Below are positions 32,564 to 58,437 of a stretch of 64,000 nt of DNA, in pieces. The notes under the pieces are model-generated. The model saw only the letters and a program-made list of their open reading frames with translations. It had not been told where the DNA came from and ran no database searches. The stretch is taken from positions 84,747,321-84,811,320 of the forward strand of contig OV277857.1 of NCBI GenBank assembly GCA_922989275.2, written 5' to 3'. The first letter of the stretch is position 1; the number at the start of each line of letters is the position of its first letter. Position numbers and translations under genes: made by a program. This stretch comes from Gari tellinella (lineage: Eukaryota; Mollusca; Bivalvia; Cardiida; Psammobiidae).

Positions 32564-33534
32564 AAATTCTCTTCTTTGTTTAAGCATTTTTTAACAGAAT
32601 TTCTTATCTTAAAGTAAAACAGTATTTAGATCTACCTGTTTGTTTAAGCATTTGACATGCATAATTTTTTTTACACCATTTTGTTTTCAGTGTCTTCAAG
32701 AAAAACAAAAAGTTACAAGATAATTTTATATTTTTTTGAAAGGGAAAAGATCACAAACTCAATTGTTTATATAGGATTAAACAGAAAGGGGTCGAAACGA
32801 TAGGGGACGAATTTACCACATGAAATAATTCCGGACAAGACACCTTATCAGTTATACAAAGGATACAATCTTTTTCAATTATAACTTCACATAGTCTAGA
32901 CATTATTATTAGCTTGGAAATCATTTTAAAACATCGCAGCAACAACACAGAAATCACACTTTGTTGGTTTTTCTCTCCGAACTTACTAATTTCGAGAGGT
33001 CTATATTTTAGCCCTAACCCTTAAGATTATCTCGGATAAAACGAGACATTCCCATTTTGTGCGAGATTTGTATAAACATGGAGGAATAGAATCGAGAGAA
33101 ACTCGCATTGTAGTTAGTTATCGGTTTTTACCATACTCTGTTGAATATATCATTATTGCTGAACCGGCAGTGAAAACGGTAAATATCAATACACTCAATG
33201 TCAGTTTGGCGAGTGACCCCTATGTTAGATTTACATACATCTGTGCTTATCAGTTCATTTCCTTCCTTCTGAATTCATTAATTGATGTCGTAATTTTATG
33301 ATATATAAAGGTAATTTCTATCTATTAAATAAGAAAATATTATTACCTATATGTAGAAATCATTTTGTGATGATATTATTCCTATAATTGATGATCATTA
33401 ATCGTATGGCAAAAAACTAGGTCAGTAGGTCAAACCATGGAGAAAGGACAAATGGAGAAGTATCCGGCCTGCTCGCGATTTATCGTGTCGTTCAATCAGC
33501 GGCGCTCGCTGGCGGCTAGAAAACAACGTTTTTC

Positions 33535-34088
33535 CGAAAGTTTGGTGTTAATAGAAATGCTTTTAATGTTATCTTTTCGTTATAAATTTTAATACAGATG
33601 TTTTATTAGACCATGATCTCACGACTAGTACAGAATTTGAGGCGATAGCTTATAATTTGTTTGTTTAGTGAGTTTGTGAAAATGAGAGAGAAAACGTACA
33701 GTACTGTATTTTCCGTTTTTCCTACGAAAGTTTGGTGTTAATAGAAATGCTTTTAATGCTATCTTTTCGTTATAAATTTTAATACAGATGTTTTATTAAA
33801 CCATGATCTCACGACTAGTACAAAATTTGAGGCGATAGCTTATAAATTGTTAGTTTAGTGAGGTTTTGAAAATGTGAGAAAAACGTATTTTTTCGTTTAC
33901 CTACGAAGTTTGGTGTTAATATAAATGCTTTTAATGTCATCTTATCGTTATAAATTTTAATACAGATGTTTTATTAGACCATTATCTTACGCGTAGTACA
34001 AAATTTGAGGCGATAGCTTATAAATTTATAGTTTAGTGAGGTTTTGAAAACGAGAGAAAAACGTATTTTTTCGTTTACCTACGAAGTT
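33535..34088. repeat. Tandem repeat, about 185 bp x 3
   Basis: The unit begins TTTGGTGTTAATAGAAATGC and contains TACAGATGTTTTATTA, AATTTGAGGCGATAGCTTAT and AAACGTA. Copies start near 33540, 33729 and 33909 and differ by only a few substitutions. Subterminal in the 33437-36196 element. Confidence 0.85.
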
Positions 34089-34089
34089 T

Positions 34090-34256
34090 GTGTGTGTCTA
34101 TATTTCTCTGCCACTGTCTGTATTTATGTCTCTGTTTCTCTTTGTGACTGTCTCTCTGTCTGTCTGTTTTTCTCTTATCTCTGTCTGTCAGTCAGTCTCT
34201 CGCTTCTTCTTTTCTGTCTCCATCTTTCTGTATGAATGTCTGTCTGTCTCTCTGAT
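34090..34256. repeat. TCTG/TCTC-rich simple sequence
   Basis: Imperfect (TCTG)n and (TCTC)n such as CTGTCTCTCTGTCTGTCTG. Produces spurious Leu/Ser/Val/Cys-rich open frames in two phases. Confidence 0.85.
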
Positions 34257-35459
34257 GATCCTCATGCGGAGAAAAGGTAAAGTGTGTCATAAAGAGCTTA
34301 ATTTGAAAAAGGGGTAAACTATATTTCAAGAGACATACTCTATGAATCCGATATTTTTGCAGCCTGGTCTGGATTACAACTGTTTGCAATTGCAATAGTC
34401 ATCATGTTACTGGTATTCAGTAATGAGAGGGTTAATCCAGTCATCAACCAAACCAGGTGCATTGATGTTGGGTTTTTTTTGGGTTTTTTTTCTTTTTTAA
34501 TTCAATTCTATTATCTTTATTTTTTGTGATTTGTATAATATATAAACATCATGCGGTTACGGAAGTCAAGAACACATGTTCAAGTTACACGCACGGGTAG
34601 CATTGATCTTTTTCATTAAAGTAGCAACCCACTGGTGTGACTGTCCATCTTCATAGATAATCGGCATGTTCAAGAAGCATGGACTTCATGCTGGGACAGT
34701 TTTATGACGCTGATAATTGTCCTGCTAATTTGGTGCGGGTTCTGTATACGGTTACGTAATGTGTCACATTCCTTTGTGATGTGTAATATGGTAGACATTT
34801 TGTAAGTAAATAAAGCTAAGGACGAGTGTCAAACATTCTGGATCCAGATCAGACGCCGTGTTACGCGGCATCTGATCTTGATCCAAGTTGTTTGCAAAAA
34901 AAAAAAAGTAAAGTTGCGATCAGCAGGCAAAGAGTTAAGCAGTCAGTAAAATAGATTGCTTAATGCATTGGCTGCTTTATAATTTACTCCGTTATATAAG
35001 ACATAAGTAAAGCAGAAAGAAACGGAGATCTCATGTTATCATGTTTGCAATTAATTTCTGAAGATAATGCAAACTGTTACCTCTTTCATAGAAATGGGAC
35101 GGATAATATGTATATTTTAGTCTGGCTGTAAAACTAACCTTAAATTCATTTTTTTGAAGTAATATGTTAATAATTCTAATTTTCCTTTCAATAATAATAA
35201 TGATCACATACGACATAATAATACAGTTACAACTTTGGCCGTTTTGGATTTTGGCCGTTTGACGCGCACTCCTTTCAAATGTCTCATTACATACAAAATG
35301 GATTTTTATTTTTGCTTCCAAGGAAATATTTCCTCCATGTAGAACATTGTAACAATGCATGAACACATTTTTAGAAGTTTGCTTAAGTTTTTATACGGAA
35401 GGAATTCTTTTCTTACGCGAGTTGGTCTAGTCATATCATTAGCCAGCAACCTTTGTAGG

Positions 35460-36010
35460 TCATCATTACTTTTTTCGCTTCAAGAAAAACCCTGGTATTT
35501 TAACAACCGAAAGATAAGTGTCACGGCTTTATATCAAGACCTTTTTTTTTAAAATATATAATATATATCGGACGAAAATTATGGATTAAATTCAAGTTTT
35601 TGAAACGGGACGTAGTATATATTTCGCGATCGCCTGCTCTCGTTTATCGACTATTTCATTTGGCCATCGCTCTTTAACTCGCCATAAAATTTGTCGATTT
35701 CGAAAATAAACACTTGCATTTTTACAACTGAAAGAAAAATATCTAAGCTTTCCTTTAAGACCATTTCTTTGAAAATCGGTGGAAAATTGAGGGTTTTATG
35801 AAAGGTTTTGTAACGGGGCCTGATATATTTATGCCCGAGTGCTTGCTCCCTTTTATCGGCAAATTCATTTGGAAACCACTCTTTAACTCGCCATAAAACG
35901 GATCAATTTTAAAAAATAAAATCTGTTATTTTTACAAGTGAAAGATAAATATCTTAGCCTTCTTTTAAGACCATTATAATGAAAATCGGGTGAAAATTAA
36001 GGATTTTATG
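35460..36010. repeat. Second tandem repeat of the 33.4-36.2 kb element
   Basis: About 2.5 diverged copies of a roughly 200-bp unit with the order ACAACYGAAAGATAA, TTTAAGACCATT, GAAACGGGRCSTGATAT, CTCGCCATAAAA. Copies begin near 35480, 35715 and 35920. Unrelated in sequence to the left-end array. Confidence 0.75.
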
Positions 36011-36205
36011 TAACTTAAACTAACAGTAGGTAACCATTCAACACGATAAAAAACGCGATAGCCCGCTATCGGCGTACCGGTGCAGTTGAATTATCGATCG
36101 ATTAAGCGTTATCGCACATACAGGTAACGGACGACACCATTTTCGGGAAAATCCAGATTTGAGTATAAGTAACTTCTCCATTTGTCCTTTCTCCATGGTC
36201 AAACC

Positions 36206-36716
36206 AATACCTGTATGGCCTCAATTTGTCAAAATTGATATTACAAGTGTAAAATCACATTGTTGCGAAGTGGCCATAAATTGTCAATATTCCATGTATA
36301 TATTTGAAAGTAGAATAACAGTTGCCAAGAATATATACTGTTCATATTTTTTGTATAACTTGATTGTACGCCTACGGTAGGTTTAAAATAATTTATTAAT
36401 CTTTCAATTATTTTCTTGCCCAAATGCATGGATCAGGTCATCACCATCGTAAATGTCGTGTGGTAGCTTCTGTAAGTCAGAACGGGTATGACTATGATCT
36501 CTGAGAGATAATATTATTAATAAAAGGACCTCAAAATTAAGATGGGGAGGAGTGTGGTGAAATATGGGTAGTGTTAGGCCCTAGAGCCTAACGTCCAGAC
36601 CTACCAAACCGTCTAAACATGAATGATCATCTAAAGACTCATAGAAGTACAGTTTTTGTATGTCCCCAACATGGAAGGGCAGGGAGCCATTTAGTCGTCG
36701 CACTGTCCGGCATCTG
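36206..36716. other. Intergenic spacer between the Mutator-like and hAT-like elements
   Basis: About 510 bp of non-repetitive DNA between AP4M1 and AKT, one of the few parts of the intergenic region not assigned to a transposon. A promoter or a missing first exon of either gene could lie here, but no TATA box, CpG-rich stretch or matching exon is visible. Confidence 0.35.
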
Positions 36717-36724
36717 TTTGTCAT

Positions 36725-37615
36725 TAGGGGTGACTATCGAGGTCAAAAAGACTATCCTGATAGTATTGCGATAGTTCAAATACTATCCCGATAGTATTGC
36801 GATAGTCAATAAACTATTGCGATACTACCACAATAGTTGTTTTAATAACTATTTTCTTATTAACAGAGGCTTGTTTAGCTAGCTTGGAAGCCGTGTTCTG
36901 AGGGAAGTTTTCATTGAGTTCGTTATTGCCACAGACGTGTTTACGTTTCATCATTCATGTGATCGATTAAATTGGATGTGTTTCCACTAAGTTTTATATT
37001 ACAGTTTCTGTATGCAACTTTTGTTTGATCCACCGTCTCGTTTTGCTTGACGAAGCCAAAGTGCAGCTTTATACATTCTTGTCAACAGTATCCACTGCGT
37101 CTGCCATTTTCACAGTTTCAGTTTACACGAAGATCGAATGGAATGCCGGCGTCTCTTTTCCGAGAACCAGGATTCAAATTAATTCGATTTTTTACAGTCT
37201 TATGACTAATCTTAAATTATTTCAAAGTAAGGAGAAAAGACGTATATAAGTTACGAACTAAATTAATTAAATGGTAAATGATGTTTATGTCATTGAACTC
37301 ATTTCCGAATTTCCCACCCGGTCTCGGCCTTTAACTTCCTAAAAACATGCGATCATATCGTCTGGATGCTTTACGGTAAACGAATAAGAGAGAAATACAA
37401 GCGTTTATCGATTGATTTTAATAAACAAACAATTAGTCAAATCAGCCGATTCCGACAAAAGAGTTTCCCACTAAAGTAAAGTATCACTATCGTAACTATC
37501 GATAGTTGTAGAAACTCGGCAATAGTATCGACTTTCAAAAATGTTATCGACTTATTGCTATCGGAACCGGTACTATTGCAATAGTTTGATAGGTCGACCT
37601 ATCGTTACACCTCTA
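36725..37615. mobile_element. Non-autonomous hAT-like element
   Basis: TTTGTCAT flanks both sides (36717-36724 and 37616-37623), an exact 8-bp target duplication as made by hAT transposases. The ends are TAGGGGTGACTATCGAGGTC on the left and, read inward, TAGAGGTGTAACGATAGG on the right. The subterminal regions are packed with short ATAGT/ACTAT/ATCG motifs (for example GATAGTATTGCGATAGT, twice near 36755 and 36790), as expected for transposase-binding repeats. No transposase is visible in 891 bp. Confidence 0.88.
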
Positions 37616-37796
37616 TTTGTCATAAGTGTCTGTCTGTCCCACATCGTGTCTGCTCTGCAGCAGGCATATAACATGTAAATCTTGTTTGAAATTATTTAAT
37701 ATAACAAATAAAACTGTTTATCCATAAATATGCATTATTTTATCAAATTGAAATGGTTTTCATACACATGTGATGATTAACAGCACAGAACTTTAT

Positions 37797-38904
37797 TAGG
37801 GCCTGGACAAGTACCCGTGGTTAGGGTACATTTTGGCAGGTACCCGGGCCCATTTTTAGTACCCGGGTACCCAAGCTAATTTAACAATGAAATTAACAGA
37901 GATATTTTCCTAAAAGGATTGTGAATACAGTTATTTTGAACATTTTTTTTATCTATTGACCCTGCCTATCGCGTATACCTTCGACCACCCATCTTTATAA
38001 TTTAATGTCAACTCCTGTGTGTGAGGGTTAGTCAAGTAATTTTAATGTCTGATTCAAGGCATCGAAATAGCACTTTTATTTTCATCCAAATTGTTTACTA
38101 AAAGAAATATATGTATCAGTTTGGAATGCATTTTTTGACACTGTGGATGTGTGAAACCAGGTTACCTGCGTCTTAAATTGAGTTTCATTTGATTTAAATT
38201 GTTAGTAACGTAAGCGGGACAGTTTTCGAGAAATGTATGGCCATTTTAGAAATATGTCCCATAACCCTTTCTGACACCTATAGTAATACCGTCCATATAT
38301 GGAAGATGTAGTAAAATCGCTGCGCATTAAAAATGGCGTGAAAATCTCTGATACACAAATTCCAGCTTTATACTTATGTTTTACCTGCCACCTTTAACCA
38401 TATTAGCAATAAAATTGATGTTTTAGTTTACGCAGGCAAAAACAATCCTGGAATTCAACAATATTTCCACATTACAGTAAGTTTTCCAATTATGATTGAA
38501 AGCCTTATATGTTAACCGGATATCATATTAGGCATGCGCGGGTTCTGTCATCAAAGCAGAAAGTGGATCGACACCAAATAAGTTTCTTATGGTCTTCGGA
38601 TGGGTTAGTACTTTACACAAGAAGGTTACATTACTGGTATTAGTTAAAGATAAATTATCAACTGTTGGAATATAAAATCTATAAGCAACTGCTTCAGAAT
38701 TTCCCGGCACCATTGAAGAGATGCTATAAGCGCGTCATACTCGTAGCTCTATTAAATTTTAGTGTGTGCTTCTCCTGAGGACTAATTATTGTTCTGTTAG
38801 ACCTTGGTCTAGAGTTAAAAATACATTAGGTCGAGTACCCGGGTACCCGCGGGTAATGCATGGCCGGGTACCCGGGTCCAAATTTACTACCCGTCCAGGC
38901 CCTA
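37797..38904. mobile_element. Second hAT-like element with GGGTACCC-rich ends
   Basis: AACTTTAT flanks it at 37789-37796 and 38905-38912 (8 bp, perfect). Ends: TAGGGCCTGGACAAGTACCC on the left and, inward, TAGGGCCTGGACGGGTAG on the right. Multiple GTACCCGGGTACCC-type palindromes lie within 100 bp of each end. A 61-residue minus-strand open frame at 38528-38713 has no recognisable homology. It ends about 165 bp upstream of the first AKT coding exon. Confidence 0.88.
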
Positions 38905-39069
38905 AACTTTATAGTAATTACTTTGGTGATTGGGCATTTGAACTTAAAGTAACTGGTCTGAAGTTAGGTATTATAGGTAATATTTATAAAAGTCCTTTGA
39001 TAATTAAGGCAATAGATATTTTGACATTAATAAATATTGCATTTTCGTATTGATTTGTATCATGTTCAG

Positions 39070-52872
<13,803 letters not shown>

Positions 52873-53324
52873 GTAGGTAGAAGCTCACCCTCTTACCTCT
52901 CGTGTGGAGTGATACACAGTCACACCTGGGCTGAGCAACAAATCAAAACTAGATGCTTGGACAGTCTTTAACCCTTTAACTGTCATGCTTTCAACTTTTA
53001 AAGGTAAATTGACTAAAGTCATTTTTACAACAGTTTGGATGCTGATCAGATGTATCATTACGCTGAGTCTGATGAGAAGTCAAACTTTGCAAATAACCAT
53101 TGTACTCGGGGGTAAGGTAGCGAGAGGGTTTATTTATAGCACGCTATGTAATTGTTACAAAATTTGTCATGTTCAACCAATCTTAGAGTTGATTACAAAA
53201 ATATCCGTAGTTCAAACAGTTTGTGTAAAGGTGAGATTCCAAGTTGTTGGCGTCTTGTCTGGATCCAAATTGTGTGCAATAGTTAGAAAGGTTCACACAT
53301 AGTGTGCAGAATCTTAAGACAGGT

Positions 53325-53542
53325 CTAACCCATTACACCATAGCCTTTTCTAGTATTGAAGAAAGGTGACCACTTAAAGCAGGTTGAAAGTAAAACAGAA
53401 TTAAGGCGCATTCTGCTTTACTTCGATCCTGCTTTAAGCTATCATTTGCTAGGACACAGAAAATATTTCTTACGTTCATCTTCATTACGCATAAAGTTAA
53501 ATTAAAGGCGTAAAAAGGCATATTTATGGGGTAATGGGTTAA
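53325..53542 (+). mobile_element. Class A MITE
   Basis: CTAACCCATTACACCATAGC to TATGGGGTAATGGGTTAA; the central palindrome is shortened (AACAGAATTAAGGCGCATTC). Confidence 0.78.
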
Positions 53543-53817
53543 TGTAGAATGAAAGTAACGCGGAAAAACTTCTTCAAGAGCTTTCTGCTATACTTTTGTC
53601 CTGCATTAACCGCTTGGCTGCCTTAGCCTGGGACAATGGTAATTTACAAACAATGTGGATCCTGATCAAATGTTGAGTTGCTTGGCATCTGATCAGGATC
53701 CAAACTGTTTGATCATTGTACATGTAGTAATACGGGTTTATTTATCTAAAATTCAAATGTTAGATATAAAACATACAGCAATTGTTTAAAGCAGCTGACA
53801 TAATGGCAGTAAAGGGA

Positions 53818-54073
53818 CTAACCGTCGACCCCATTGCCTGTTTCTAGTATTGAAGATAGCTGATAGGTGTCCACTTACAGCAGGTTGAAAGTAAAGCGGA
53901 ATGCACCTTAAGGCACATTCTGCTTTACCCTCAGTCTGCTTTAAGCTACCCTCTGCTAGAATACAGAAAAAAATCTCATTATGCATATTCATGACGGTAT
54001 AGAATAAAGTTTTTCTTCAGTTGTGGAATGAAGTAAATTCGCTAAAAGGCACTTCTATGGGGGAAAGGGTTAA
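53818..54073 (+). mobile_element. Class A MITE
   Basis: CTAACCGTCGACCCCATTGC to GGGGGAAAGGGTTAA; core AATGCACCTTAAGGCACATT. A solitary CAAACAATGTGGATCCTGAT palindrome lies just upstream at 53647-53712. Confidence 0.75.
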
Positions 54074-54949
54074 GCATCCACTTTGTGTCATACATCTTGA
54101 TTGATTAGTTGCTTAACACAGAGAGACTATACCTTTAGCTAACTTTAGAATCCAGTAACATGGCTTTTGTACTCTTTATTAGGCCTTTTTATTGCCTTCT
54201 CTGAGCTCAAGGAGCATTTTAATCCATTTAGTCTTGAAAAACAAAAGAAAAAAACTACTTGTGTAGACCCATATGCGACTTCTAAATGTGGGGCTTCATC
54301 AATGTGGGATTAAATTGTTGGGTAAATATTATACTATTTTTAATTGCATTTATTATAGAACTCCCCATATTCGGTGAAATTCAGGTAAATGACCATTCTA
54401 TGAGAAAGGTATGAAATATTTTACAGACAGATGACAACTTAATGTAGGGCAAAAGTAAAACAGAAACCGCCTATAATCTGTTTTCTTCCGTCCTGCATTG
54501 TGCGGCCACCTGATTCCAGTGAATTTTCATATTGTTTAAGTGTCTGGTGAACACAAGTTTGTTATTTGATCATGAACTCTTGCAAAAAAGGTGAAAACAT
54601 AGAAAATATATTCAAAATACCAAGGCATAAATGGGTTGCCTGCAGCTAACTAACTTGACTAGAAAAAGCTTAATTGGAGCATTGGTATAGACATGACAGG
54701 CCCAAGGGAAATATGTACCAAACTTGATTGGAGATTGACTTAACTTTGTTTTGATTTTGATCAATGATATAGTGGTAATCCATTGTAGAATGTAGATTAA
54801 AATCATTTGATTGAATTAAAAGGATGGAAATCATAAACCCTTTTGATATTAAAAGCTTTTATTGAAGATATTTCAGTTTGAACAGTTTGGATCAAGGTTA
54901 GATGCCTAGTAATTTGGAGCCTAACAAGCATATTGTTTTTACCCTGTCT

Positions 54950-55440
54950 GTTTGTTTGTATGTCCGCAACCTTGACATTTGCCATAACTTTTGAACTAGA
55001 ACCAATACACACTCAATACAATGTCATGGTCCATGTGAAGAGGTTTATGAATATGCGGATTTTGGGCATGTCAAGTCAAAGGTCAAGGACATAGGTCAAA
55101 AGGCAAAATATTGAAATGGCATTAACCTTTGACCCTTAAGTAATAGGGACTCCATAATTGGTATACATTGCTGTAATTAAGGGGAATTTAACTATTTATA
55201 TTTTAAAAATCAAGGTCATTGAGAGGTAAAATAGGCTAAATTTAACTTGGCAATAACTTTTGAACTATATGTGATAGAGACTTTATATTTTGCATGTGTT
55301 CTCAACTCAAGAAACTCTAGCGATCTGTACAAGTTGGGTCATGTCAGACAAAGTCATTTAGAGGTAACAGTAATGGTCACATCAGGGGGTATAGTGTTTC
55401 ACAAACACATCTTTTTAAAAAAAGACAACTTGTTGAGCAT
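54950..55440. repeat. Diverged repeat related to 22.2-22.6 kb
   Basis: CATAACTTTTGAACTAGAAC (54983) and AATAACTTTTGAACTATATG (55249) head units of about 270 bp that carry AAGGTCAWKGA motifs. Similar wording to the GACCTTGA array near 22.3 kb. No coding potential recognised. Confidence 0.55.
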
Positions 55441-55449
55441 GAGGAGGGT

Positions 55450-55674
55450 TAACTCTTTGCATGCTAGCGGCGGATATCTCCACCACAGTGATTGCCTTTG
55501 CAAACAGTTTGGATCCAGATGAGATGCCGCATAAAGCGGCATCTCATCAGGATCCAAACTGTTTGCCATTCTGACCCTGAATTTAAAAGAAATTTTGAAA
55601 ATGTTACTTTTAGAACAGTAGCAGACGACAAATGTTGCAGACGAAAAAAATTACCCAGCATGCAAAGAGTTAAT
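55450..55674. mobile_element. TTAA-flanked MITE with GATGAGATGCC core
   Basis: TTAACTCTTTGCATGCTAGC to AGCATGCAAAGAGTTAA forms a terminal inverted repeat; core GGATCCAGATGAGATGCCGC and its complement. Its ends differ from class B although the core is the same type. Confidence 0.8.
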
Positions 55675-56140
55675 GCTGTGTATTGTGGTGTTTTACCGTG
55701 TCAGTAATGTTCATAGACCAACTGCATTTGCCTTCTGTTGTGACGATGTTACAACCCTTCTGCCTTTTAGCTAGTGTTATTATATTAAATTCCTGTATAG
55801 CTGTTGTGAAACTTTTCACAGCCAGAGCTACACATTTCCTATATCCAACTATGTTAGACAAGTTATTGATAAACGTAATAAAAGTAACGCAGAAAGCTCC
55901 TTTCTGCTTGACTTTTATTTTGCTTTAGACTATCACCTGTATATCACATCGTCAATAATATGTTGTTTTTAGTTTTATTTATGTTGAGGAATAGGTATAG
56001 GTGTCTTAAGTTGTGTCTATGGAGGAAAGGTTTAAATTGGTTGGAGGTGATTAACATTCAATATAATTTAGTGAGTTCTGTCAAATCTGTTCAAAAATCA
56101 TTCAACGATCCCTAACACAGGACTGTGACCGGAGGCTGCA

Positions 56141-56388
56141 TAACCCTTTCCCCCATAGCTTGCTTCTAGCTTTGAAGACAGGTGACCACTTAAAGCAGAT
56201 CAAAAGTAAAACAGAATGTGCCTAAAGGAGAATTTTGCTTTATTTTCAGCCTGCTTTAAGCTACCATCTTTTAGGGTATAGAAAATATTACTTATGGTGC
56301 ATACTCATGACTGTGTGAAGTGGAACTTTTCGTCAGTGGGGGAATAAATTAGAGGCGTAAAAAGACGTATTCACTGAGTAATGTGTTA
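56141..56388 (+). mobile_element. Class A MITE
   Basis: TAACCCTTTCCCCCATAGCT to GAGTAATGTGTTA; core AATGTGCCTAAAGGAGAATT with imperfect arms. Confidence 0.75.
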
Positions 56389-56498
56389 GACTCCTATTTC
56401 CATGGTTAAACCTACATGTGATAGTCTTAGTTTACTCCTATGGCTTTGTAAGGTAGAATAGTTTCAGAATAAACTTTCATGTCTGTCAATGATCCATA

Positions 56499-56712
56499 TT
56501 AACCCTTAGCCCGGCAAATAAATTGTCGTCTGCTATATTTCTCGTCTGCTTCAAGTTTCAAAGTGCTTCAAAGTTGCTCAAAATTGCTGAAAATGTTGTC
56601 CGAGTGTCAAACAGCTTTGATCCGGATGAGACGCCGAGTTACTCTGAGTCTCATCCGGATCCAAGCTGTTTGCATATGGAGCTATAGTCGTGAGTGGCAG
56701 GCTAAGGGTTAA
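56499..56712. mobile_element. Class B MITE (TTAA)
   Basis: TTAACCCTTAGCCCGGC to GGCAGGCTAAGGGTTAA; same palindromic centre, with one arm mutated (ACTCTGAGTCTCATCC). Confidence 0.85.
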
Positions 56713-57834
56713 ACAGAACTTAGTATTAGCTGTAGTCTTATCTTGAACTCTTGTCTGTGCCTTCAAACTTCTTGTTATTATTCTCTTGGGAAAAAAAAGC
56801 AATATTTTTTAGCGATGTCTGTACAGGTCAGAACAAAAGGTACGCTTTCTAAATGGTTATAATTTCATATTTAACAGGAATGTTATAGACATTGTAATGT
56901 TATCTGAAATTGACTCGGTTATTGTCAAGTACTATAAGAATCCTAAAAATTTGGGCATCCTATATTACTGCTATATTTATCCTAAAATTTAAACTACATG
57001 TAATTGCTTTTACCAAACAGTAATTTATGCAAAAGATGCAAACTGAATGGCAAGTAATGTAAACCCTTATCAGACTGCACCCTCAGGAGCAGTCGGATCA
57101 GGGTCTAAGCTGTTTGCTGATGCCTGTCTGTCCCAAATACTTAGGTTCATTGCAGTAGATGTTATCTGAAATGGACTCAGTTCTTGTCAAGTAGTTGAAA
57201 TGCATGTTTCTAATTTCTATGCTGTAGATTAACTTTGAACTGGTTAACATTTTAAGGAAATAAAAGTTGTAGAATATTTTGAATTAGTAGGACTTTTGGT
57301 GGAATGTGGCAACTCACCACAACTGCTTTGCTATTTGCTTTCAAAATACATGTACACCAAAAACAACTAAATAGTATGTTGCAATCAGTTTATACCCAGA
57401 AACGTTGGATATTCAAAGCAGAACAAAAAACTCTTTAATGTTACAGAATGATTGGGCTTGTACATACATAGCAGGGTTCCAGATAAGAGATAAGGGGGAG
57501 TAATCTGATCAAATCCTACCTTTTCTTATACTGCACCAAATTCTATGGTGTTTCCTCTTTGAGACGAGTCTAATGAGTAGTGACACCATAAGGATTAATG
57601 CAGAAACTAAGATTTTAGTTTTTGAAATAATCCCCTTATCTAGATCCCTGCATAGGATTATTTACATAGGAATATCAAAAATGTTGTCAGTGAAATACTA
57701 GCAGTGTTATACAGACTCAAGTGTCCCAAATACGTGCGGAAAAGATAGATGTCACAGTAAGGCATATACTAAAAGTCAAGATTCCTCTTTTAAGTGGTCC
57801 AAATTGTTTGGTTTTTACGGTATTTGATTTTCAT
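56713..57834. other. No gene recognised; fragments only
   Basis: Contains a damaged class D-like piece (GATCAGGGTCTAAGCTGTTT near 57088) and, at 57560-57655, sequence similar to 45480-45590 (GAGACGAKTCTAATGAGTAG). Otherwise featureless; presumably AKT intron. Confidence 0.45.
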
Positions 57835-58092
57835 TTATGATGGTTGTAGAGAGACTGGTAAGGTTAGAAATCTGGTAGAGATTTTAGGATTTTTCATGTG
57901 AAGAAGTTTTGCAGCTTGTTTGTAATATGTCTGTTGTTCTATGCAGATGTTATTATGGTACTTCCTTCGTACATAGACAAATATCTGAGGGTCTTCCTCC
58001 ACCAGCTTTAAAATATTACGGGTACAAACTGGTCTCCATATAAACTGGTCCTTTATCAGAACATGGAAGAGTCCATTGGAAAGTGTGAGCAT
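57835..58092 (-). other. Unrecognised 85-residue open frame
   Basis: An open frame on the minus strand (MLTLSNGLFHVLIKDQFIWR start, tail LPVSLQPS), not inside any repeat recognised here. It has no motif or signal peptide I can identify, and no ortholog comes to mind. Chance is the likeliest explanation in a stretch of this base composition. Confidence 0.15.
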
Positions 58093-58192
58093 TATTAGGG
58101 TTTAACCCTTTATACCATGGCCTGTTTCTAGTTGTGAAGAAGGATGGATGAGTTGGGTTTTACCACACCATATAGGTCATATTGTGCCGGGC

Positions 58193-58437
58193 TGGGGCCC
58201 GTTTCATAAAAAATCTTACGACAAGTGTTGTCGTAAGTCAAAACTTTAAGATACATTTAATTTCTGATTTCTCCATCAAATCCTGTCTTGTGACATCTTT
58301 TTGGAATCGCCTTTTCAGGGCGATTCCAAAAAGATGTCACAAGACAGGATTAGATGGAGAAATAAATAATAATCGAGACTTTTATGATCTGACTTACGCC
58401 AACTTTTGTCGTAAGAAGCTTTATGAAACGGGACCCT
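58193..58437. mobile_element. Foldback MITE, second copy
   Basis: GGGGCCCGTTTCATAAAAAA to AGCTTTATGAAACGGGACC with CTG on both sides. About 90% identical to the copy at 47122 as judged by eye; the centre GAATCGCCTTTTCAGGGCGA is self-complementary. Confidence 0.8.

Larger units (their letters stand above)
33437..36196. mobile_element. Mutator-like element with 9-bp target duplication
   Basis: The left end ATGGAGAAAGGACAAATGG and 6 further bases match the reverse complement of the right end as a 25-bp perfect terminal inverted repeat. GGTCAAACC lies immediately outside at 33428-33436 and again at 36197-36205, a perfect 9-bp target duplication. No transposase is visible, so it is non-autonomous. 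The interior has a three-copy tandem repeat of about 185 bp at 33535-34085, a (TCTG)-rich tract at 34090-34255, a solitary GATCAGACGCC palindrome near 34840-34890 and a second, unrelated tandem array at about 35460-36010. Confidence 0.85.

Noticed and set aside
33059..33301. 80-residue plus-strand ORF between the two genes
   Set aside because: No homology, no splice or start context and no repeat of the codon pattern elsewhere; most likely chance.
34044..34317. Cys/Leu/Ser/Val-rich ORFs resembling membrane peptides
   Set aside because: Direct products of the TCTG/TCTC simple repeat in two frames.
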